Both the position numbers and the translations under genes were made by a program. 28,670 nucleotides of DNA. It comes from a virus. Shown here in pieces: positions 12,106 through 19,129 of the stretch. A model generated the notes under the pieces. It did no database searches. It saw only the letters and a list, made by a program, of their open reading frames with translations, and had not been told where the DNA came from. Location: IMG/VR virus record IMGVR_UViG_3300031578_000257, positions 1-28,670 of that record; one strand, 5' to 3'. How positions within the stretch are numbered: position 1 is the stretch's first letter; each line of letters opens with the position of its first letter.

Positions 12106-12419
12106 TGAAAAAGTCTGAAGCATTGAAGAAAGCTGCTGAAGCAGAGGATAATGATCTTAAAGCTCTCGGTCTTATGACCGGGAGTTTGAGAGAAGGTAGA
12201 CTAGAAAGGTTTACTGAAACTTACTTGCCTCAATTACTAAAGATGGGATTTGATATTGCTCAAGATGATGAGATGTTCAGATATACCATTGATACAGAAA
12301 TGGGAGGAAAGACATTTGGTATAGTAGATTACTATCCAAAAGCAAATAACCTATGCATTAGGAAGACCAATAAATGGGAGAAGCCCGGTCTCAAATGGAT
12401 TGTAGAGAATTTGTTGTAA
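12105..12419 (+). CDS. hypothetical protein
   Basis: A 104-residue protein with a Lys/Ala/Glu-rich N-terminal helix (MKKSEALKKAAEAEDNDLK) and a C-terminal strand-rich part (GGKTFGIVDYYPKANNLCIRK) ending in a helix (LKWIVENLL). The GGKTFGIVDY phrase lacks a full Walker A motif, so ATP binding is not claimed. It is translationally coupled to the AT-hook gene (TAATG) and ends 27 bases before the tRNA. Confidence 0.6.
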   Translation: MKKSEALKKAAEAEDNDLKALGLMTGSLREGRLERFTETYLPQLLKMGFDIAQDDEMFRYTIDTEMGGKTFGIVDYYPKANNLCIRKTNKWEKPGLKWIVENLL

Positions 12420-12446
12420 ATTGACAGCTTGGAAAGACAAGCGCAT

Positions 12447-12520
12447 GGTCCCATAGCTCAACTGGATAGAGCACTACCCTTCTAAGGTAGGGGTTATAGG
12501 TTCGACTCCTGTTGGGATCA
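12447..12520 (+). tRNA. tRNA-Arg(UCU)
   Basis: 74 bases with a full cloverleaf. Acceptor GGTCCCA/TGGGATC (7 bp, one G-U); D-arm with TAGCTCAACTGGATAGAGC; anticodon stem CTACC/GGTAG with loop CTTCTAA, giving anticodon TCT; T-arm with the loop TTCGACT; discriminator A. CCA is not encoded. It reads AGA, the dominant Arg codon in the surrounding AT-rich genes, and so probably supports phage translation. Confidence 0.93.
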
Positions 12521-12551
12521 CTATTTATTGTTTAATTTAAAATATGTAATA

Positions 12552-12770
12552 ATGTGTGATAATTTAATTAAATCTGTCTTAGGATTTGATCTTAAGATAG
12601 ACATTAGGGATGAATCAGGTAATGTTATTCCTATTGGAGTTAAAAAGACATTATATCCTATTGAGACAACAACGAAAATAAACACTAGGTTGTTTGATAA
12701 AAGATTTTTTACATCTTTTGATGAAGCTCTGTTGAATAAAATTAGAAATTATAGAAACTTAAATGATTAA
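12552..12770 (+). CDS. small hypothetical protein
   Basis: A 72-residue protein from ATG 12552 (MCDNLIKSVLG). A frame from 12528 is 8 residues longer but starts within the tRNA 3' flank without an A-rich spacer. It has alternating strands and a basic C-terminal helix (LLNKIRNYRNL). It lies 2 bases before the next gene, so they are probably one unit. No family recognised. Confidence 0.55.
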   Translation: MCDNLIKSVLGFDLKIDIRDESGNVIPIGVKKTLYPIETTTKINTRLFDKRFFTSFDEALLNKIRNYRNLND

Positions 12771-12772
12771 TT

Positions 12773-13192
12773 ATGAAAATATCTGTAACATATGAGGATT
12801 CTGATGTAGCAAAAGCTTTGAGTAAAATTATTAAAGATCCAAATGCTGATCAGTTTATTAAGTTATTTACTCCTATGATTTGTACAAGTCAACAAGCAAC
12901 TGAATATTTCTTTAAACTTATGTTAGGTAATAAACTGCCTGATATTATACCTAATGGTACTTTATGCAAGGTGCATATAAATCAATTAGGATATGGTAGT
13001 CATAAAGAAGCTATAAAAGATCAATTTGCTGATGAATTAGGTAATGTTATTGTTACTGTAAAAGATTTTAGAGGGTATCATGAATATAGTCAGTATCATA
13101 TTGAATATAGCAATATACTAGAAAATGGTATTATAAAAAAAGAAACTACCTATGTCCAGTCAAAGGATCTAGAGGTTATTGAGGATCTTTAA
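12773..13192 (+). CDS. hypothetical protein
   Basis: A 139-residue soluble protein. Residues about 1-55 are helical (DVAKALSKIIKDPNADQFIK; TSQQATEYFFKL). Residues about 60-139 are strand-rich, with PNGTLCKVHINQLGYG and VIVTVKDFRGYHEY, which looks like a small barrel. It ends at the terminator at 13196. The neighbours do not indicate a role. Confidence 0.6.
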   Translation: MKISVTYEDSDVAKALSKIIKDPNADQFIKLFTPMICTSQQATEYFFKLMLGNKLPDIIPNGTLCKVHINQLGYGSHKEAIKDQFADELGNVIVTVKDFRGYHEYSQYHIEYSNILENGIIKKETTYVQSKDLEVIEDL

Positions 13193-13195
13193 GAT

Positions 13196-13218
13196 GCGTA
13201 TTCTGTGAATATGCTTTT
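13196..13218 (+). terminator. intrinsic terminator
   Basis: GCGTATTC (13196-13203) pairs with GAATATGC (13207-13214), 8 bp with one G-U, loop TGT, then TTTT. It begins 4 bases past the stop of 12773-13192. Confidence 0.75.
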
Positions 13219-13233
13219 CCTGACCAAATAATT

Positions 13234-13260
13234 AAGGGGGGTACTAATAATACCCTCCTT
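13234..13260 (+). terminator. second hairpin, GGGGGG-rich
   Basis: AAGGgGGGTA (13234-13243) pairs with TACCCtCCTT (13251-13260) around CTAATAA, with one G-T mismatch or wobble position. It lacks a T-run. It is either a backup terminator or a 5' leader structure of the 13292 gene. Confidence 0.5.
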
Positions 13261-13291
13261 CATTATGTAGCTATATAGTGCAATAATAAAA

Positions 13292-13615
13292 ATGATAATT
13301 CATACAAATAAAGTTTATTATAATAAATTTACTAAACTTTATGTGTTTAAAATGTTATATCAACTACCCAATGGCAAGGTAATTTATTTAAGTATAGAAC
13401 AGTTTTTAGAATTGACTGATGAAGATATACAGTACCTAATGTCCATAGATGGTGGTGAGCATGTAATAAATCCTTTTACCGACTCTGCTGTTGGTCACAA
13501 TAGCAAAGAATACTATTATGATTTTGATTATCTAACAGATGATGAAAATGAAAATGATATTATTTCAGATGATGATCCATTTGATGATATCATTGATCTT
13601 AATGATTCCTTATAA
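13292..13615 (+). CDS. acidic-tailed hypothetical protein
   Basis: A 107-residue protein. The N-terminal half has strands and an LSIEQFLELTDEDIQYL helix (about 32-48) that resembles a small folded domain. The GGEHVINPFTDSAVGHN stretch (about 53-69) seems well ordered. The last 30 residues are extremely acidic (DDENENDIISDDDPFDD), perhaps a nucleic-acid mimic or a partner-binding tail. The ATG follows AATAAAA. It precedes a leader region rather than another close gene. No family recognised. Confidence 0.6.
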   Translation: MIIHTNKVYYNKFTKLYVFKMLYQLPNGKVIYLSIEQFLELTDEDIQYLMSIDGGEHVINPFTDSAVGHNSKEYYYDFDYLTDDENENDIISDDDPFDDIIDLNDSL

Positions 13616-13721
13616 ATATAAGACAACATAGTCTTAACACTTATCTCAGAATGAGTAACTGATGATATAGTATCTACTCAAAACAATCTATTTATTTATT
13701 TATTTACTAAAAACTAAAGTC

Positions 13722-14210
13722 ATGGACTCTAAAGTAATTGTATTAGCTGATGAAGCTACCGGAACTGTAATTAATGTATCTGAAAACAATCCTGAATACG
13801 GATATGTAAAATTACAACAAGTAAGAAATGTCATTGATGATAATGGCTTCTTAAGAAGAAAACCTGTGAATGCATTGTTGCCAGGAACAGTTGAAGATTT
13901 AAAAATGTTAAATCTTTTTGCTGGTCAAGCAATGACAGGTAAAATTGTAATTGAAGAAGCTCTTGAGCCATTTAATTCTAAAACACCTGCGCGTGATCTT
14001 AAGATTGCGGGAAGCACAGGAATTGTGTGTACATGGCAAGGCCTTCCTATTTACAGAAGAACAAAATTTACTTTTGATTCTGTTTTGGAAGATACTTACC
14101 AAAAACATGATAATGTTGATGAACTACGTGCTGCTTATGCAAATTCAATTAAGTCAAATACTTCTGCAATTCAAAATGCAGCAGGACAAGATTTCACTAT
14201 TGAGGGATAA
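13722..14210 (+). CDS. conserved-looking phage protein in its own transcription unit
   Basis: A 162-residue soluble protein that begins with strands (KVIVLADEATGTVINVS), has a basic patch (GFLRRKPVNAL), then AGQAMTGKIVIEEALEPF (about 67-84), a second strand block (GIVCTWQGLPIYRRTKF) and a C-terminal helix with a polar tail. The strand-rich fold with a PIYR segment recalls proteins of crAss-like phages, but I cannot name the family. It has a 106-base leader with small hairpins (13620-13635; 13653-13679) and a strong terminator, which suggests high, independent expression. Confidence 0.65.
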   Translation: MDSKVIVLADEATGTVINVSENNPEYGYVKLQQVRNVIDDNGFLRRKPVNALLPGTVEDLKMLNLFAGQAMTGKIVIEEALEPFNSKTPARDLKIAGSTGIVCTWQGLPIYRRTKFTFDSVLEDTYQKHDNVDELRAAYANSIKSNTSAIQNAAGQDFTIEG

Positions 14211-14230
14211 TCTGTAACAATTTAAGATAA

Positions 14231-14255
14231 GAGGGGCATCCGTGTCCCTCTTTTT
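14231..14255 (+). terminator. intrinsic terminator with UNCG loop
   Basis: GAGGGGCA (14231-14238) pairs with TGTCCCTC (14243-14250), 8 bp with one G-U, around TCCG, a stable UNCG-type tetraloop, followed by T5. Confidence 0.93.
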
Positions 14256-14272
14256 ATTTCTGATTAAAAAAA

Positions 14273-14770
14273 ATGTATATGAAAAAAATGGAAAAGCTAA
14301 AGAAAAATGTAACTGATTATCAATTAAATGCAGGTAAAACCTACATAAATTATGAATCAGATGGATATTCACAGTATCAAAACTATCTTTATAAGAGAGC
14401 CCTATATGGTCTAGATGCTCTTAGTCAAGATGAACTTGCTGCTACATGCAGTAAGAAAAAACAAAGGATTATTAATGTCTACAAAAGAGCACAATCAGTA
14501 TTAAACATTGAAAAGCAAAAAGCTACAATCAATTATACTAATGTGTTATTTAAGTCATTATTTCCTAACAGCAAATTAACTAAATCTCTTATTGAAAGTA
14601 GTGACACTGATGAGAAATTTAAAAATGTTTTAACTTTTAAAGATTTAAATATCTCAAAAAGACAAATTGTTACTATCTTTATGACTGAAGGAATACTTCC
14701 TAAAAACTTTTTAAGTTTAATAGAAGGTCCAAACCAGTTACCAAGATTAAAACATGAAAATAAAGCTTAA
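14273..14770 (+). CDS. hypothetical basic protein
   Basis: A 165-residue protein with possible starts at 14273, 14279 or 14288 (MEKLKKNVTD); the A-run before 14273 suits the first. It is Lys-rich, mostly helical, with an ALYGLDALSQDELAA segment (about 44-58) and a central basic helix (CSKKKQRIINVYKRAQ). It is compatible with a nucleic-acid-binding protein, but there is no recognised domain. It overlaps the next gene by 17 bases and heads the operon that continues through the HNH, HAD and helicase genes. Confidence 0.55.
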   Translation: MYMKKMEKLKKNVTDYQLNAGKTYINYESDGYSQYQNYLYKRALYGLDALSQDELAATCSKKKQRIINVYKRAQSVLNIEKQKATINYTNVLFKSLFPNSKLTKSLIESSDTDEKFKNVLTFKDLNISKRQIVTIFMTEGILPKNFLSLIEGPNQLPRLKHENKA

Positions 14771-15161
14771 AGAATGTTATGGATGTGAAAAACCATCTAT
14801 AATTTGGAAGAACCATGAGGGGTTCCGGTATTGCAAATACTGCTGGAGTTGCCACGAAAGCAATGATACTGAATTACAGAAACCAACAACTTCTGGAATC
14901 CCTCGGGTTTCTCCTAAAAGAGCAAAGAAAGAACAAGAGTATCTTAAACTAAGAGCCCGATATCTTACAGAAAATTCTTTGTGCAAAGTAAAAGTTAAAG
15001 ATTGCATGCATAATGCAACTGATGTACATCATACTAGAGCAGGTGCTGATAGAGATGTATATTATCTTATTCAGAGCACATGGATTCCTATCTGTAGGAA
15101 GTGTCATAACTGGGTGCATGAGCATCCGGAAGAGGCAAGAACAATGGGCTGGCTAAAATAA
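14754..15161 (+). CDS. HNH-type zinc nuclease-like protein
   Basis: A 135-residue protein. An N-terminal zinc ribbon is suggested by C8-x2-C11 and C27-x2-C30-x2-C33. The C-terminal half has C77 and C84, DVHHTRAG (90-97), then CRKCHNWVHEHP (114-125). This arrangement (VHH, then CxxCHxxVH) is that of HNH endonucleases. Such phage proteins cut DNA in recombination, packaging or homing. The HH of the motif and the terminal His are all present, so it is probably active. It overlaps the preceding gene and is 6 bases from the HAD gene. Confidence 0.75.
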   Translation: MKIKLKECYGCEKPSIIWKNHEGFRYCKYCWSCHESNDTELQKPTTSGIPRVSPKRAKKEQEYLKLRARYLTENSLCKVKVKDCMHNATDVHHTRAGADRDVYYLIQSTWIPICRKCHNWVHEHPEEARTMGWLK

Positions 15162-15167
15162 ACAAAA

Positions 15168-15521
15168 ATGATTATAGGTATAGACTTTGATGGTACTTGT
15201 GTTAAACATTCTTATCCTTATGTGGGAGAAGATATTGGTGCAGTACCTGTATTAAAAGAATTAGTAGCAAAAGGACATAGTTTAATATTATGGACAATGC
15301 GAAGTGATGAGACATTAGAAGATGCAATTAATTGGTTCAAAACTAATGAAATTGAATTATATGCTTCACAAAGAAATCCAACACAAGATTCATGGACAAG
15401 TTCTCCTAAAGCATACTGTCAAATTTATATTGATGATGCAGCATTAGGGTGTCCACTAATTAATAATCATGTTGATTGGATCAAAGTAAAAGAATGGCTG
15501 ATTGAAAAAAAAGTATTATGA
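15168..15521 (+). CDS. HAD-superfamily phosphatase
   Basis: A 117-residue protein with all HAD motifs: motif I DFDGT (D6, D8), motif II LWTMR (T43), a Lys near 81 (SPKAYC) and motif IV DDAALG (D89, D90). It has no cap domain, so it should act on a large or exposed phosphate, such as a DNA or RNA end or a small metabolite. Its stop codon overlaps the start of the next helicase gene (ATGA at 15518), which ties it to nucleic-acid metabolism by operon position. Confidence 0.8.
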   Translation: MIIGIDFDGTCVKHSYPYVGEDIGAVPVLKELVAKGHSLILWTMRSDETLEDAINWFKTNEIELYASQRNPTQDSWTSSPKAYCQIYIDDAALGCPLINNHVDWIKVKEWLIEKKVL

Positions 15522-16612
15522 CAAAAGATGATATCCAAGCAGAAGCATTAAAAGCTACAACAGGAAAACATAAATGTAGTTTAGTATTAGGAACTGGTGT
15601 TGGTAAAACCTTAGTTGGTTTAACTCACATTGAGATTAATACTACTCCATTGATGAAATGTCTTGTTGTTGCACCAAAGAAAGCAATTTTTCAATCCTGG
15701 ATTGATGATGCTGAAAAATTTGATAAAAGTGCTTTGATAGATAGAATTGTATTTACAACCTATCTTAGCTTAAATAAACACAATCCTAATGATTATGATG
15801 TTATCTACTTGGATGAAATGCACAGTTTACTTGATTCACATAGACCTTTTCTAGAAGCATATAAAAGTAAGATTCTTGGTTTAACCGGGACTCCTCCTAA
15901 ATATAGAAATTCAGAGAAAGGTCAATTAGTATCAGAGTTCTGTCCAGTAGTATTTACATTTAAAGCAGATGATGCTGTAGAGAATGGAATTTTAAATGAT
16001 TATCAAATCATAGTCCATCAACTAAAGCTAGATGCTTGTAAAGGTTATGTTACAGAAATGAAAGGTAAACCCTTTGTTACTTCTGAACTTGAAAATTATA
16101 ATTATTGGTCTAGAAGATTAGATATGGGATCTGGTCCCGTGCATATTCTTAGAGTAATGAGAATGAAAGCAATTATGGAGTATCCATCTAAAGAGAAGTA
16201 TACTGAATTGCTAATGAAAAACATTACTACTAAATGCATTGTATTTGCTAATACTCAAAAACAAGCAGATAAACTTTGCTCTTATAGCTATCATAGCAAT
16301 AATGCAGCCTCTGAAAATAATTTAGAGATGTTTAAGAATGGAGAGATCATGCAATTATCAACTGTACTTCAGTTGAGTGAAGGTGTGAATATTCCAAATC
16401 TTAGACAAGGCATTATTATGCATGCATATGGAAATGAGCGTAAAGCAAGTCAAAGAATTGGTAGATTACTTAGATTAAACCCTAATGAAAAAGCTATTGT
16501 ACACATCCTATGTTATATGGACACAGTAGACCAAAAATGGGTAAAAGAAGCTCTTGAGAATTTTGATCAGAGTAAAATTGTATGGAAAGACTATGGGGTT
16601 AATTTAGATTAG
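15518..16612 (+). CDS. SF2 DEAD/DEAH-like helicase
   Basis: A 364-residue ATP-dependent helicase. Walker A GTGVGKT (25-31), motif Ia-like VVAPKKA, Walker B LDEMH (D99 on), motif III LTGTPP, and in the second RecA domain CIVFANTQKQAD and QRIGRLLR (Q312 on, motif VI with its Arg finger). It resembles the UvsW/RadD type of SF2 helicases of phages, which remodel branched DNA or act in recombination. It is compact, without extra domains. Overlap with the HAD gene implies coordinated expression. Confidence 0.87.
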   Translation: MTKDDIQAEALKATTGKHKCSLVLGTGVGKTLVGLTHIEINTTPLMKCLVVAPKKAIFQSWIDDAEKFDKSALIDRIVFTTYLSLNKHNPNDYDVIYLDEMHSLLDSHRPFLEAYKSKILGLTGTPPKYRNSEKGQLVSEFCPVVFTFKADDAVENGILNDYQIIVHQLKLDACKGYVTEMKGKPFVTSELENYNYWSRRLDMGSGPVHILRVMRMKAIMEYPSKEKYTELLMKNITTKCIVFANTQKQADKLCSYSYHSNNAASENNLEMFKNGEIMQLSTVLQLSEGVNIPNLRQGIIMHAYGNERKASQRIGRLLRLNPNEKAIVHILCYMDTVDQKWVKEALENFDQSKIVWKDYGVNLD

Positions 16613-16639
16613 CTCCATAATTTTTATTATATTAGTAGT

Positions 16640-16894
16640 ATGGAGAATGTAAAAACACATAAGCTTACTATCTATAATGATGATGTAAATTCTTATGAAT
16701 ACATCATTGCTTGCTTAATTAGATTCTGTAAACATGATCCTATTCAAGCGGAGCAGTGTGCTGTTATAGCACATAGTAATGGTCAATGTGATGTTAGAAT
16801 TAGTAATTTTAATGATATTTATGAAATGCATGCTGATCTAAAAGATATGAATATAAAAACTGAAATTGAAATTTATGAAAGTTCTATGCATTAA
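16640..16894 (+). CDS. ClpS-like N-degron adaptor
   Basis: An 84-residue protein that covers the ClpS core almost end to end. NDD at 13-15 after a strand (HKLTIYNDD), E20-Y21 in the helix that follows (NSYEYIIACLIRF), then a second helix and AHSNGQC with H45, matching the conserved N-degron-binding His of ClpS, and a final strand (KTEIEIY). ClpS binds proteins with destabilising N-terminal residues and delivers them to ClpAP. The position of the bacterial gate Met is Tyr-19 here. It lacks the long N-terminal extension needed for ClpA engagement in E. coli, so it may act as an inhibitor or use a host factor. Confidence 0.8.
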   Translation: MENVKTHKLTIYNDDVNSYEYIIACLIRFCKHDPIQAEQCAVIAHSNGQCDVRISNFNDIYEMHADLKDMNIKTEIEIYESSMH

Positions 16895-17144
16895 TGATAC
16901 TGATAAACCAGTAAAAATCTCAGAAGAAAATTGGATCAAACAAGGCAAAATTTATACTGTCATTGAAGTTAAAAAAATGGGCCTTCAAAAAGGTCAGTTA
17001 GGTTATAAGTTAGAAGAGGTTAGTATTCCTGAGAAATCATTTCCTTATGAATATTATAGTTCTTCAAGATTTGGTTTTCTTATTGAAATTACTGATGAAA
17101 ATCCTGAAATATCTACCAAAGAAGCTGACTTAGATATTTTCTAA
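16875..17144 (+). CDS. small phage protein, K-G-x-x-Y-T-V type
   Basis: An 89-residue protein from ATG 16875. A TTG at 16866 is in frame but the ATG is preferred. It is strand-rich: MKVLCINDTDKP, then IKQGKIYTVIEV (about 21-32), LGYKLEEV (about 42-49) and RFGFLIEI. Small proteins with this order (MKVxCIND, KGKxYTV, GYxLxEV, RF) are common in phages. Function unknown. It overlaps the ClpS-like gene by 20 bases. Confidence 0.7.
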   Translation: MKVLCINDTDKPVKISEENWIKQGKIYTVIEVKKMGLQKGQLGYKLEEVSIPEKSFPYEYYSSSRFGFLIEITDENPEISTKEADLDIF

Positions 17145-17161
17145 ATCTTAAAAATTTATTT

Positions 17162-17338
17162 ATGAAAAAATCATTAAACATGTTAGGTGTAGTTATGAAC
17201 ATATACCTAATTACTGCTCATGTGTGCATGCTTTATTTTTGGTATCAATGGTCTAAACAACACAACTTTTTAAGTACTCTTATTATAGGCCCTATTGTAT
17301 CAGAATTCAAAGGATTATTTTTTCCTTTTTTTATTTAA
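17162..17338 (+). CDS. 58-residue membrane protein
   Basis: A short frame from ATG 17162 to TAA 17336-17338. It has a hydrophobic stretch at about 7-28 (MLGVVMNIYLITAHVCML) and a second at about 38-58 (LSTLIIGPIV, GLFFPFFI), with a short polar loop. It lies between two genes with 17- and 3-base gaps, so it is likely a true small gene of the operon. Function unknown. Confidence 0.5.
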   Translation: MKKSLNMLGVVMNIYLITAHVCMLYFWYQWSKQHNFLSTLIIGPIVSEFKGLFFPFFI

Positions 17339-17341
17339 AGT

Positions 17342-17782
17342 ATGGAAGATTACACTAAAGAAGATGTACTACAAGCTCTATCTAAAATTACTGTGAACTC
17401 ACGTAAAAGAGTTTTAGTAGATCAAAGAAGTTATCTTATTGGTATTTTGGCATATAGATTTATGTTAAGTGAACATACTATTGCAAAGCTTACAAATATT
17501 AAAAGATATAGTATTAACTATAATAAAAAGATTGCATTGGATTTTCATAAAGATAAATCATATATTCAAAATGTATATGTATATGCCCAAATGTTTCCAT
17601 TTGACTTTAGTGTAATTGAAAGAGGAAAATCTATAAGTGATAGATCTGTAAGAGTAGAACTAGATCTTAATAGAAAATTATTTAATAAACTAAAAGCAGT
17701 TGGAGCTATAAAAGGTCAGTCAGACATAAGAGTTACAATTAAGTTTTTCTTAGAAAAAAGTTTAACAATATGGGACGAATGA
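17342..17782 (+). CDS. HTH-containing DNA-binding protein candidate
   Basis: A 146-residue protein. Residues about 25-65 contain a likely helix-turn-helix: QRSYLIGILAYRF, then LSEHTIAKLTNIKRYSINY, as in the DNA-binding helix regions of DnaA domain IV or of small regulators (IAKL for the recognition helix entry). A basic C-terminal region with alternating strands (RVELDLNRKLF) follows. Whether it is a regulator or an origin-binding protein is not known. It overlaps the next start by 13 bases. Confidence 0.5.
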   Translation: MEDYTKEDVLQALSKITVNSRKRVLVDQRSYLIGILAYRFMLSEHTIAKLTNIKRYSINYNKKIALDFHKDKSYIQNVYVYAQMFPFDFSVIERGKSISDRSVRVELDLNRKLFNKLKAVGAIKGQSDIRVTIKFFLEKSLTIWDE

Positions 17783-18030
17783 AAGAAGTTTGTATAGAGA
17801 TTATGAATGCTAATGGTGGTATACCAGAAGGTATGACAATAGCTGATGTAGCTAGAATGAAAAAATTAGAAATGTATAATTGGGAAGAGTATGAAAGATA
17901 CCAAGAAAGGACAAGATTACAACAGTATCAAACAGAAAATACAGGAGAGGCTGGAAAGATTGAACAAGTCAACAAAAAGTTCTCCCCGCAATATGGTGAA
18001 GCAAGAAAAGAAAAAGGGAGTGAACAATGA
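17770..18030 (+). CDS. small hypothetical protein
   Basis: An 86-residue protein starting MGRMKEVCIEIMNANGGIPEG, with a possible alternative start at Met-4. The N-terminal half is folded-looking (TIADVARMKKLEMYNWEEY). The C-terminal half is Gln/Glu/Lys-rich and likely disordered. It overlaps both neighbours (17782; ATGA at 18027-18030). No family recognised. Confidence 0.55.
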   Translation: MGRMKEVCIEIMNANGGIPEGMTIADVARMKKLEMYNWEEYERYQERTRLQQYQTENTGEAGKIEQVNKKFSPQYGEARKEKGSEQ

Positions 18031-18143
18031 AGAAGGTGACTAAAGACAAGTTGATTTCTGTTTATTGGATAGTTATTTATTCCTTAGCTGTCATAGGTGT
18101 ATTAGGGTTATGTAAGTATCTAGTGTATGGGTCATTTTATTAA
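18027..18143 (+). CDS. 38-residue single-pass membrane micro-protein
   Basis: A short frame starting in an ATGA overlap with the stop of the preceding gene and ending at TAA 18141-18143. The N-terminus is basic (MKKVTKDK), followed by one hydrophobic segment (LISVYWIVIYSLAVIGVLGL, about 9-28). The overlap structure supports real translation. Confidence 0.5.
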   Translation: MKKVTKDKLISVYWIVIYSLAVIGVLGLCKYLVYGSFY

Positions 18144-18318
18144 ATATCTAGTGGTATGGATAAGCCAAAACTTATCTATACCTTTCTGGATGGTAGGTCA
18201 TGTGCACCTGTCCGTTAATGTGTATGAAGATATACATGAGATAATAGCATCATTTGGTATGAATATACTAGTTGCTGTTGGATTTATTATTGATTATTTA
18301 GAACAAAAAAAGAAATGA
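18127..18318 (+). CDS. 63-residue membrane protein
   Basis: Hydrophobic at about 5-29 (IKYLVVWISQNLSIPF) and about 42-57 (FGMNILVAVGFIIDYL), with His-rich GHVHLS between and a Lys-rich end. It overlaps the 38-residue gene by 17 bases in another frame and the next gene by ATGA at 18315-18318. It may have one or two membrane passes. Function unknown. Confidence 0.5.
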   Translation: MGHFIKYLVVWISQNLSIPFWMVGHVHLSVNVYEDIHEIIASFGMNILVAVGFIIDYLEQKKK

Positions 18319-18407
18319 ATTATCTAATAGGTTCCATTATATGTGGTATAGTATTAATATTAATTATAAATTCTAAAGATGAAACGCATTCTGGATGGGA
18401 TGATTGA
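18315..18407 (+). CDS. 30-residue membrane micro-protein
   Basis: A short frame from ATG 18315 (ATGA overlap) to TGA 18405-18407. One hydrophobic segment (IGSIICGIVLILII, about 5-18) and an acidic end (THSGWDD). The chain of overlapping starts and stops is the main support. Confidence 0.42.
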   Translation: MNYLIGSIICGIVLILIINSKDETHSGWDD

Positions 18408-18456
18408 TTGCATGTTTGCAATTGTTGTCTATATTTTTTATAAAAATTTGGACTAA
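18379..18456 (+). CDS. 25-residue membrane micro-protein candidate
   Basis: A short frame from ATG 18379 to TAA 18454-18456, whose last A is the first base of the next ATG (TAATG). Sequence MKRILDGMID followed by a hydrophobic stretch (CMFAIVVYIFY). It overlaps the preceding micro-gene by 29 bases. It is tentative because of size. Confidence 0.35.
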   Translation: MKRILDGMIDCMFAIVVYIFYKNLD

Positions 18457-18869
18457 TGGTTAAAAAAGACAAAGAATTCAAAGAGCTCATAGGAGCTATT
18501 GTAGAAGAACATTTTCAAATGACCAAAAAGATTGATCAAAACTTACACTATTTATGGTTTATGTACAAGAAAGGTACTAAAGCCGGTGATTATAAACCAT
18601 TCATGTTAATGGCAGAAATGCAATTACTTAAAGAAATGGGTTATATATCAGCTGAAGAAATTCAGAATATGGTGTCTATGATTGATTCTAAAGATGAAGA
18701 TAACTTTTATCTTGTTTGGTTAGCAGTTAAAACTTGGAGAATGAACCGTATTAAAGATCATGGTGTGTATAGTTCAACAAATCTTTTTCCCTATATGAAT
18801 ATTGAGAAAGATTACCCCACTAAAATATTGAACCATGAAGTATTCTTAAAAACAAAAACTAACAAATGA
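18456..18869 (+). CDS. hypothetical protein
   Basis: A 137-residue, mainly helical protein. A charged N-terminal helix (VKKDKEFKELIGAIVEEHF) is followed by two helices with aromatic residues (NLHYLWFMYKKGTK; FYLVWLAVKTWRMNR). It has no membrane signal and no catalytic motif. Starts within the TAATG of the micro-gene, and its own stop overlaps the next ATG (ATGA at 18866). Function unknown. Confidence 0.6.
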   Translation: MVKKDKEFKELIGAIVEEHFQMTKKIDQNLHYLWFMYKKGTKAGDYKPFMLMAEMQLLKEMGYISAEEIQNMVSMIDSKDEDNFYLVWLAVKTWRMNRIKDHGVYSSTNLFPYMNIEKDYPTKILNHEVFLKTKTNK

Positions 18870-19129
18870 CGGAAAAGGAATTAATTGATGCAGGCTTTGA
18901 GAAACAAGAAGCCAATCATGTAGAAACAGATAATGGTTATGATTACTATTATTATATTTTAGATCTGTGTGAAGGTGTATGTTTATTATCCTGCGACAGT
19001 GATGAAGTAGTTGATGACAAATGGTATATTAAATCATTTGACATACCAGCATTAAAGATTCAAAACCAAGGACATTTAAATGAGTTCTTGGATTTAGTAA
19101 GAACTTTAATAGGATGTGAACATGTTTAA
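18866..19129 (+). CDS. small acidic hypothetical protein
   Basis: An 87-residue acidic protein (MTEKELIDAGFEKQEANHV), with aromatic-rich DYYYYILDL (about 26-34), LLSCDSDEVVDDKW in the middle and a C-terminal helix (LNEFLDLVRTLIG). Its N-terminus follows the pattern of phage proteins that begin TEKELIxxGF and then a DxYYY strand, but the role of that family is not known. It overlaps the next gene by 14 bases. Confidence 0.6.
   Translation: MTEKELIDAGFEKQEANHVETDNGYDYYYYILDLCEGVCLLSCDSDEVVDDKWYIKSFDIPALKIQNQGHLNEFLDLVRTLIGCEHV

Noticed and set aside
12105-12419. P-loop ATPase from GGKTFG
   Set aside because: The motif lacks the GxxxxGK[ST] spacing and no Walker B follows.
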